Assembly: GCA_023139225.1 (NCBI GenBank)
Contig: JAGLNZ010000231.1
Location: 1-6,884, forward strand
From: Desulfobacula sp.
Lineage (GTDB): Bacteria > Desulfobacterota > Desulfobacteria > Desulfobacterales > Desulfobacteraceae
DNA: 6,884 nucleotides
Direction: 5' to 3'
Under the pieces are notes generated by a model. It made no database searches. It was not told the origin of the DNA and worked only from the letters and a program-made list of their open reading frames with translations. Below, one piece after another: positions 1 through 5,390 of this stretch (position 1 is the stretch's first letter; the number at the start of each line of letters is the position of its first letter). The position numbers and the translations under genes were made by a program.

Positions 1-1083
1 CATGATTTTAATAATATTCTCACTCCCATTGCAGGCTATGCGGAAATGCTATTGATGGAGATCAGCGATAAAGGATCAAAAAGAAGAGAACACCTTCAAA
101 TTATACATGACTGTGCCTTGTATGCCAAGGGCCTGGTCAATCAGATGCTCACTTTTTCAAAGCAGAAAGCCAATGAATTTAAATTATTGCATCCCCATGT
201 GTTTGTTCAGGATGCCTTGATACTTACAAGATCCTTTTTGCCCGCAACCATTGAAATCAGGGAGGAGATTAACGATAAATGCGGCCTTTTAATGGTTGAT
301 CCCATCCAGGTACACCAGGTTGTCATGAATTTGATTTCCAATGCCTATCATGCCATGGAAGAAAAGGGGGGAATCCTTGATATTTTTCTGGATGAGGTTG
401 AGATAAAAGAGGATAATGCAATTTTTCCCATAAACTCCGGCTTATATGTATACTTAAAAATCGCGGATACCGGTCCGGGCATTCCCCCTGATGTGCTGGA
501 GAGAATTTTTGATCCGTTTTTTACTACCAAAAAAGAAGGCAAGGGATCAGGTATCGGCCTTTCTGTAGTCCACGGGATTATCCAGTCTCACAACGGCTAT
601 ATTAATGTCGAGTCAAAACAGGGGAAAGGAACCTGCTTTGAAGTCTATCTTCCGGTATACACCGGAGATGTCAGGATGGAAGATAAGGTTATAGAAGACA
701 GGCCCATTCAAAAAGGAAGCGAGAGCATACTCCTGGTAGATGACGATAAAAAAGTAGCATTCATGGAACAGCATATGCTGGAAAAACTGGGGTATCAGGT
801 GACCTGTTATCTGGAGAGTTCCGGGGCGCTGGATGCATTTAGAAAAACACCCCAAAAATTTGATCTGGTCATCACAGACCTGACCATGCCCGAATTCACA
901 GGTTACCAGCTTTCTGAAGAAATATTAAAGATCCGGCCGGATATCCCTATTGTTATCTGTACCGGCTATGGTGAACACATCAATAAAAAGAAATACGATC
1001 TTCAGGGGATTAAAGGTTTTTTAAACAAACCTGTCGCGGTAAAAGATATGTCAAATACAGTCAGGGATATTCTGGACAATTAG
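1..1083 (+). CDS. Hybrid sensor histidine kinase 1, C-terminal part (HisKA-HATPase-receiver), 5' end outside window
   Basis: The first codon in the window is the histidine of an HDFNNIL H-box, so 360 residues are visible and the sensor part and start are missing. Numbering from that His, the partial HisKA domain covers about 1-55. The HATPase_c domain runs about 100-220, with its N-box ([10 protein letters not shown], Asn114), G1 box DTGPGI (156-161), F-box FDPFFTT (170-176) and G2 box GKGSGIGL (180-187). A receiver domain covers about 240-358, with acidic residues Asp247-249, phospho-acceptor Asp293 in VITDLTMP, Thr321 and Lys343 before Pro. By family knowledge it autophosphorylates on the His and passes phosphate to its own Asp. 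No Hpt or DNA-binding domain follows, so the downstream partner is unknown. All catalytic motifs are intact. Kinase 2, 180 bases downstream on the same strand, has the same core. The stop is TAG at 1081-1083. The signal it senses cannot be inferred. Confidence 0.93.
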   Translation, partial: HDFNNILTPIAGYAEMLLMEISDKGSKRREHLQIIHDCALYAKGLVNQMLTFSKQKANEFKLLHPHVFVQDALILTRSFLPATIEIREEINDKCGLLMVDPIQVHQVVMNLISNAYHAMEEKGGILDIFLDEVEIKEDNAIFPINSGLYVYLKIADTGPGIPPDVLERIFDPFFTTKKEGKGSGIGLSVVHGIIQSHNGYINVESKQGKGTCFEVYLPVYTGDVRMEDKVIEDRPIQKGSESILLVDDDKKVAFMEQHMLEKLGYQVTCYLESSGALDAFRKTPQKFDLVITDLTMPEFTGYQLSEEILKIRPDIPIVICTGYGEHINKKKYDLQGIKGFLNKPVAVKDMSNTVRDILDN

Positions 1084-1151
1084 ATATCGACACCATTGAA
1101 GACAATTTTTTCAAACAGGGCAACCCGTTAAAAAGCTTTTAAAAATAGCCC

Positions 1152-1168
1152 TTGATATTGGTGATCAA
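1152..1168. promoter_or_regulatory. Possible dyad operator TTGAT-N7-ATCAA
   Basis: Perfect 5-base inverted arms TTGAT (1152-1156) and ATCAA (1164-1168) are separated by 7 bases, in the gap upstream of kinase 2. The arms match those of the FNR/CRP-family consensus, but FNR sites have a 4-base spacer, so this is not a standard FNR box. It may be a site for another dimeric regulator or chance in AT-rich DNA. Confidence 0.2.
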
Positions 1169-1180
1169 AGGCGCACCTGA

Positions 1181-1212
1181 AAATATATTTGCGTTGTACC
1201 ACAATATATTGT
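1181..1212. repeat. Pair of AT palindromes spaced 21 bp centre to centre
   Basis: A perfect 10-base palindrome (1181-1190, AAATATATTT) and a perfect 12-base palindrome (1201-1212, ACAATATATTGT) share the core AATATATT. Their centres lie at 1185.5 and 1206.5, so they are 21 bp apart, about two helical turns, and would face the same side of the DNA. They sit roughly 50-85 bases before the preferred kinase 2 start. This arrangement would suit cooperative binding of two dimers, but AT palindromes arise easily by chance in DNA of this composition. Confidence 0.3.
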
Positions 1213-1263
1213 AAGCTGATTTTTATTGGTAAGTATTCTGCTCCCAAGATCAAGTTAAAAATT

Positions 1264-4044
1264 ATGCGGTCACGAAAAATAAAAATACATGGGGTCATCC
1301 TTTTATATCTGGCTTTGGTTGGAGTAATTTCCGTTCTTTGCGTCGGTTATCTTTGGATTTCATCAGAGCGTGCTAAGTTTATCGTAGAAACAAGCAGTTT
1401 GCGGACCGCCTACCTTGAAACACAACAAGCAACATTGAAACAACAGGTGGATCAAACATTAGCTTTTGTCAGGCATATGCAATCCCAAACTGAAAAAAGG
1501 TTAAAAGAAATCGCGAAAAATAGAGTTTTTGAGGCCTATTCCATTGCGGCGAATATTTATAAACAGCATGAGCATTCAAAAACTGTCGAGGAAATCAAAG
1601 AGATTATAAAGGATGCATTGCGACCGATTCGCTTCAACAAAGGCCGGGGATATTATTTTGCTTTTGACTTAAATGGTATTGAAACATTGTTTGCGGTCAG
1701 GCCTGATATGGAAGGCAAAAACATGTTGAATGTCAGAGGCGGCCAGGATGAGTTTGTGGTTTCCGATATGTTAACTATTATTAAAAACAAAGGTGAAGGG
1801 TTCTATAGCTATACCTGGCCAAAACCCGACAGAGATGGATATTTTCCTAAAACTGCTTTTGTAAAGTTTTTTGAGCCCATTGGATGGGTAATAGGTACGG
1901 GCGAATATTTTGATGAGGTTGAAAAGGAGATCCAAAATGAATGCATCAGATGGATTTCAAATATTCAATTTGGCAAGGACGGCTATGTGTTTGCAGGGCA
2001 ATATGATGGACTGAGTTTGTCGGGGCCTGCAACCGGCAAAAACATGAATGAAGTTGAGGATATCAATGGTGTTAAAATAGTACAGGAACTTATAAAAGCG
2101 GCAAAATCCGGCGGCGGATTTGTTCATTATGTGCTCCCCGGGTTCGAGGGAAGAAAACATGCTCCAAAAATAAGCTATGCAAAGGGCGTTAATGAGTGGA
2201 AGTGGTATATTGGGTCCGGCGTTTATGTGGATGAAATAGAGACTGAGATTGCACAAAAACAATTGGATCTGGAGCAAAGAATCAAAGTTAATATCCGCAA
2301 CATTGTTTTTGTACTTTTTTCTTTATTTGTATTCATGGCTTTAATTGTAAAGCTGCTTGCGATGCGAATTTATAAAAATCTAAAATTGTTCACTGATTTT
2401 TTTAACCGTGCCTCGTCAGATGCCGTCAAAATTGAGAAAAACGCACTCCATTTTACAGAATTTGTTGAACTTGCAGAATCTGCAAACAAAATGATTGATG
2501 ACCGTATGCAGGCAGAGGAGGAATTAAGAAAAAGTGAAGAAAGGCTGCAATTAATTTTTAATACAAACCCTGATCCTGTTGTGGTGTATGATGGCAATGG
2601 ATTTCCACTATATTTGAACCCTGCCTTTACTAAGGTTTTTGACTGGCACCTAAATGAATTACAAGGTAAACGTATTCCCTTTGTTCCCAGAGACCAGGAA
2701 AAAATATCCAAAGCAAAAATAAACCAGATCTATAAGTCAGGAAATCCTGTTCGCTTTGAAACAAAGAGGTTAACCAAACATGGAGAGATAGTTAATGTCC
2801 TCCTGAGTGCAGCGATAATAAAGGATCTTCAAGGAAGAAACAATGGACTTGTTGTTAATTTAAAGGACATTACCGAACAAAAAACAATAGAAGCTCAACT
2901 CAGACAGTCCCAGAAAATGGAGGCCATTGGAACACTTGCCGGAGGTATTGCCCATGATTTCAATAATATTTTATCTGGAATTTTCGGGTATGCCCAGCTG
3001 ATAACAATGGATCTCAAAGACCCTGACAAAGTAAGAAAAAATATCAAGCAGGTAGTTAAAGGTGCTCAAAGGGCAAGTGACCTTGTACAACAGATTCTGA
3101 CGTTCAGCAGGCAGGCTGAACATAAGAAATATCCGCTTGAATTATTTTTAATCGTCAAAGAAGCAATCAAGTTTTTACGCTCCTCAATCCCTGCAACCAT
3201 TGAAATAAAAGAAAAGATATCGTCCCGGGCAACAGTGCTGGCAGACCCAACCCAGGCACATCAGGTCGTTATAAATCTTTGTACAAATGCCTACCATGCG
3301 ATGCGTGATTCAGGCGGAATTTTATATGTAGAGTTGGACGAGATTGAAATTATGCCCCATGATCATCCTGCAATGAATTCTGATAAACCAGGGAATTATT
3401 TAAAACTTGAAGTACGAGATACAGGTCATGGTATGGATAAAAAAACTCTGGAAAGAATATTTGATCCGTATTTTACCACAAAAAGGCTTGAGAAGGGTAC
3501 CGGCCTCGGGTTGGCTGTTGTTGACGGCATTGTCAAAAAGCATAATGGTTTTATCAGAACATATAGTGAGGTCGGGCGTGGTTCCACGTTTCAGGTATTC
3601 TGGCCGGTAATTGAAAAACATGATTTCCCTAGTATCCCGGAGAAAAAGAAAACAGGCTTACCCAAGGGGACCGAACAAATCATGCTCGTGGATGATGAAA
3701 TAGATATTCTTGACACATCACAGGCGATTCTGGAAAAACAAGGATATAAGGTGACAACTTTTAATGATGGACTATCAGCATTACAGGCTTTTACAGAAGA
3801 CCCGGATTTTTTTGATCTTATCATCACCGATATGACCATGCCAAGGATGGCTGGTGATGAATTATCTGCACAGATTTTGAAATTAAGAAAAGATATGCCT
3901 GTTATCCTTTGTACCGGGTTCAGCGAAACTATATCTGAAGAAAAGGCGGCATCTCTGGGTATTAAGGGGTTTTTATTAAAGCCGATTGTGATGGAAGATC
4001 TTTGTCTAAAGATACGTGACATCCTGGATATATCAAAATATTAA
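1264..4044 (+). CDS. Hybrid sensor histidine kinase 2, membrane-bound, double-Cache/PAS/HisKA/HATPase/receiver
   Basis: This is a complete 926-residue inner-membrane sensor kinase. TM1 (about 9-32) follows a basic N-terminus. The periplasmic part has two Cache-2-type modules, about 130-215 and 237-324. Each has a G-YYF or G-YVF strand, a GKNM turn and a W-(V/Y)IG(T/S)G-Y end. TM2 (about 346-367) is followed by a short linker with a coiled-coil stretch, then a PAS domain (about 424-540) ending in DITEQK. HisKA follows with phospho-acceptor His564 (AGGIAHDFNNIL). HATPase motifs are N-box Asn675, DTGHGM (719-724), FDPYFTT (733-739) and EKGTGLGL (743-750). The receiver has Asp810/811, phospho-acceptor Asp856, Thr884 and Lys906. 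Double-Cache domains usually bind small extracellular ligands; the ligand here is unknown. I chose ATG 1264 because it puts TM1 directly after a short basic tail. An in-frame TTG at 1189 would add 25 residues and lies within the palindrome pair. No strong ribosome-binding site precedes either start. Confidence 0.95.
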   Translation: MRSRKIKIHGVILLYLALVGVISVLCVGYLWISSERAKFIVETSSLRTAYLETQQATLKQQVDQTLAFVRHMQSQTEKRLKEIAKNRVFEAYSIAANIYKQHEHSKTVEEIKEIIKDALRPIRFNKGRGYYFAFDLNGIETLFAVRPDMEGKNMLNVRGGQDEFVVSDMLTIIKNKGEGFYSYTWPKPDRDGYFPKTAFVKFFEPIGWVIGTGEYFDEVEKEIQNECIRWISNIQFGKDGYVFAGQYDGLSLSGPATGKNMNEVEDINGVKIVQELIKAAKSGGGFVHYVLPGFEGRKHAPKISYAKGVNEWKWYIGSGVYVDEIETEIAQKQLDLEQRIKVNIRNIVFVLFSLFVFMALIVKLLAMRIYKNLKLFTDFFNRASSDAVKIEKNALHFTEFVELAESANKMIDDRMQAEEELRKSEERLQLIFNTNPDPVVVYDGNGFPLYLNPAFTKVFDWHLNELQGKRIPFVPRDQEKISKAKINQIYKSGNPVRFETKRLTKHGEIVNVLLSAAIIKDLQGRNNGLVVNLKDITEQKTIEAQLRQSQKMEAIGTLAGGIAHDFNNILSGIFGYAQLITMDLKDPDKVRKNIKQVVKGAQRASDLVQQILTFSRQAEHKKYPLELFLIVKEAIKFLRSSIPATIEIKEKISSRATVLADPTQAHQVVINLCTNAYHAMRDSGGILYVELDEIEIMPHDHPAMNSDKPGNYLKLEVRDTGHGMDKKTLERIFDPYFTTKRLEKGTGLGLAVVDGIVKKHNGFIRTYSEVGRGSTFQVFWPVIEKHDFPSIPEKKKTGLPKGTEQIMLVDDEIDILDTSQAILEKQGYKVTTFNDGLSALQAFTEDPDFFDLIITDMTMPRMAGDELSAQILKLRKDMPVILCTGFSETISEEKAASLGIKGFLLKPIVMEDLCLKIRDILDISKY

Positions 4045-4055
4045 ATTACCGGAAT

Positions 4056-4076
4056 AATAGCTATTTGGCCCGGGCC
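4056..4076. repeat. Two adjacent 10-base palindromes at a convergent gene junction
   Basis: AATAGCTATT (4056-4065) and GGCCCGGGCC (4067-4076) are both perfect palindromes separated by one base. They lie just after the kinase 2 stop and over the last codons of the aminotransferase fragment on the other strand. Without a loop they cannot form ordinary hairpins, and no T-run follows, so a terminator call is not supported. No other terminator is visible in the 16-base gap. Confidence 0.25.
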
Positions 4077-4675
4077 GATGCGATTTCTTTTATTGCACTG
4101 ATGGCTTTTTCTATATGGGTTTTGGTGCTGAACGGTCCAAGCCCCACCCTGACCGTGCCATGGATTTTGTCTGTCCCAAGATGTTCATGAACCATCGGCG
4201 CGCAATGCAACCCTGTTCTACAGGCAATATTATAATCTCCATCAAGGATTGTGCCGGTATCGATTGCCTCAAATCCTTTGATGTTAAAACTTAAGATGCC
4301 GATATGGTTTGTTAAATCATCTGCGCAATAAGTTATGACATTGTTAATCCCATTAAGGCCGTCCCTTAATTGCCGGGTTAAATTCATTTCATGCCGGTGG
4401 ATATTTTCAACCCCTTTTTTACAAACCCAGTTCAGCCCTGCATAAAGTCCTGCAATTCCAACGGTATTTAACGTCCCGTATTCAAGACGGTAAGGGTATT
4501 CTTCAAGATGGTGGCGCTGGGCAGACTTTACACCGGTTCCACCTGCACGGGTATGTTTGATTGTAACGCTCTCTTTTATATATAAGCCACCAATACCTGT
4601 AGGGCCTAAAAGAGATTTGTGGCCGGTAAAGGCAATGACATCCACATTCAGTTTTTCAATATCTCCGGTTGTCAA
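4061..4675 (-). pseudogene. C-terminal half of a cysteine-desulfurase-like class-V aminotransferase, N-terminally truncated
   Basis: About 204 residues match the C-terminal half of class-V aminotransferases of the 'cysteine desulfurase family' type, normally about 380 residues. Visible are the PLP Schiff-base lysine in FTGHKSLLGP (Lys20 from the TTG at 4675), the catalytic-cysteine loop RTGLHCAP (Cys158) with the following H-E-LGT, and TVRVGLGP near the end. Recognisable similarity begins at DIEKLNVD (about 4663). Roughly the first 175 residues, with most of the PLP-phosphate and ring-stacking contacts, are absent. The frame stays open upstream only to 4705, with a stop at 4706-4708, and that sequence does not resemble the family. 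The TTG has a GGAG only about 3 bases ahead, poor spacing for initiation. The missing half is not found in another frame, because yigZ and its leader occupy the space. I infer a remnant left by deletion or rearrangement, unable to catalyse desulfuration alone. The surviving part shows no internal stop or frameshift, which suggests a recent event. Confidence 0.82.
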
Positions 4676-4710
4676 GGCTCCTCTTTTCTTTTCAATGAAT
4701 TTATACTATA

Positions 4711-4719
4711 TGCGATAAT
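4711..4719 (+). promoter_or_regulatory. Possible extended -10 promoter element for yigZ
   Basis: TGCGATAAT fits an extended -10 (TG-N-TATAAT) with one mismatch in the hexamer, and transcription would start about 30 bases before the yigZ ATG. Just upstream, TATACT (4702-4707) is an alternative -10. Neither has a good -35 at 17 bases; the best nearby is weak (TTCAAT, 4691-4696). The placement in the only gap upstream of yigZ supports a promoter somewhere here, but the exact element is uncertain. Confidence 0.33.
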
Positions 4720-4740
4720 GAAGGCAGTTATTCATTTTTT

Positions 4741-4745
4741 AAGGA
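4741..4745 (+). promoter_or_regulatory. Ribosome-binding site deciding the yigZ start
   Basis: AAGGA lies 11 bases before ATG 4757, slightly longer than the usual spacing. It favours this ATG over in-frame starts further upstream (for example ATG 4718 or 4619), which would add residues not seen in the family and, for the longest, overlap the aminotransferase fragment. Confidence 0.5.
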
Positions 4746-4756
4746 TTAATGATAAT

Positions 4757-5374
4757 ATGAAGGATGAAGATTATTTTTACTCTATTGAACGTCAACGGAC
4801 AGCAACTATAAAAATTAAACGATCCATTTTTATCTGCACCATGGAATATGTGGACTCTATTGAAAAAGCAAAACAATTTATTTCTCTGGTTTCAAAGGAG
4901 AATAGAACCGCAACCCATAACTGCTGGGCATATATTATAGGAGAAAATGGGGATATTTCCCATTGTTCCGATGCAGGAGAACCCTCGGGGACTGCCGGAA
5001 AACCCATGCTCAATACATTGAAAACCCATGGCATGACCAATATTGCAGCCGTTGTGACCCGGCATTTCGGTGGTGTCAAGCTTGGTATCAGAGGGTTGAT
5101 GGAAGCCTATTGCGCTTGTGTGGAAAATACCATAGATCTAAAACAACTTAAGAAACTGGTTCAGACTATTAGCATTTTTATTGAAGTCTCCTATGGATTT
5201 AATGATATTATGCTAAGTCAGATAAAAAAATATTTATGCAAAATCAAAGATACGGTCTATACGGAGAAAATAGTTCATAGGGTTGAAATTGAACTTAAAA
5301 ATTTTGCCGAAATGGACCGACTGTTGTCAGAATACCAATCCCGAGGAAAATTATCATTCAGGTATGATGCATAA
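4757..5374 (+). CDS. yigZ: YigZ/IMPACT (UPF0029) family protein
   Basis: This is a complete 205-residue protein, the usual length for bacterial YigZ. The N-terminal IMPACT/UPF0029 domain (about 15-125) shows the family signatures: a THNCWAY strand (53-59), SDAGEPSGTAGKP (71-83) and VVTRHFGGVKLG (99-110) followed by GLMEAY. The C-terminal ferredoxin-like DUF1949 region covers about 140-200. The family is conserved from bacteria to humans. Eukaryotic IMPACT acts on the GCN1/GCN2 translation-control pathway, while the bacterial role is undefined, with nucleic-acid binding proposed from structure. No signal peptide or membrane segment is present, so it should be cytoplasmic. The residues after KLG read IRGL rather than the glycine-rich turn common in the family (see findings). 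It is divergent from the truncated aminotransferase and convergent with the FapA-like gene, so it is probably transcribed alone. Confidence 0.94.
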   Translation: MKDEDYFYSIERQRTATIKIKRSIFICTMEYVDSIEKAKQFISLVSKENRTATHNCWAYIIGENGDISHCSDAGEPSGTAGKPMLNTLKTHGMTNIAAVVTRHFGGVKLGIRGLMEAYCACVENTIDLKQLKKLVQTISIFIEVSYGFNDIMLSQIKKYLCKIKDTVYTEKIVHRVEIELKNFAEMDRLLSEYQSRGKLSFRYDA

Positions 5375-5382
5375 TACCTGAA
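5357..5382. terminator. Hairpin over the yigZ stop codon, possible terminator between convergent genes
   Basis: A perfect 9-base inverted repeat, TTCAGGTAT (5357-5365) and ATACCTGAA (5374-5382), has an 8-base loop containing most of the yigZ stop codon. On the + strand only AAA follows, with no T-run. On the - strand, reading out of the FapA-like gene, a moderately T-rich stretch (TGATAATTTT) follows. It may end transcription from the right-hand gene or act weakly both ways. Stem GC content is low, so this is tentative. Confidence 0.35.
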
Positions 5383-5390
5383 AACTGATC

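Larger units (their letters stand above)
1084..1263. other. Intergenic gap between the two kinase genes
   Basis: This 180-base AT-rich spacer shows no convincing coding content; a TTG-initiated in-frame extension of kinase 2 covers 1189-1263 and is judged spurious. It contains an AT-only hairpin (TTAAAA at 1128-1133, TTTTAA at 1137-1142), which lacks the GC stem of an intrinsic terminator. It also contains the dyads listed separately. I found no -35/-10 pair with good matches and normal spacing, so it is open whether kinase 2 has its own promoter or is co-transcribed with kinase 1. Confidence 0.6.

Noticed and set aside
1128..1142. AT hairpin after kinase 1 as a terminator
   Set aside because: The stem is AT-only with a 3-base loop and no GC core, so it does not meet the usual form of an intrinsic terminator.
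1152..1168. FNR binding site upstream of kinase 2
   Set aside because: The arms match but the 7-base spacer is wrong for FNR (4 bases), so it is kept only as a generic dyad.
1189..1263. TTG-initiated N-terminal extension of kinase 2 by 25 residues
   Set aside because: It has no ribosome-binding site, overlaps the palindrome pair, and would put an unusual tail before the TM1 segment; ATG 1264 fits better.
4717..4740. Weak hairpin AATGAA/TTCATT followed by T's in the yigZ leader
   Set aside because: Six base pairs with almost no GC would be unstable, and an attenuator this close to the start has no supporting context.
4619..4756. Upstream in-frame extension of yigZ to 4619
   Set aside because: The added residues overlap the aminotransferase fragment on the other strand and are not part of the family; ATG 4757 with AAGGA ahead gives the usual length.
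4749..4760. Three-codon mini-ORF (ATG ATA ATA TGA) overlapping the yigZ start codon
   Set aside because: It is only 3 bases from AAGGA, too close for good initiation, and a sequence this short arises easily by chance; no leader-peptide logic is visible.
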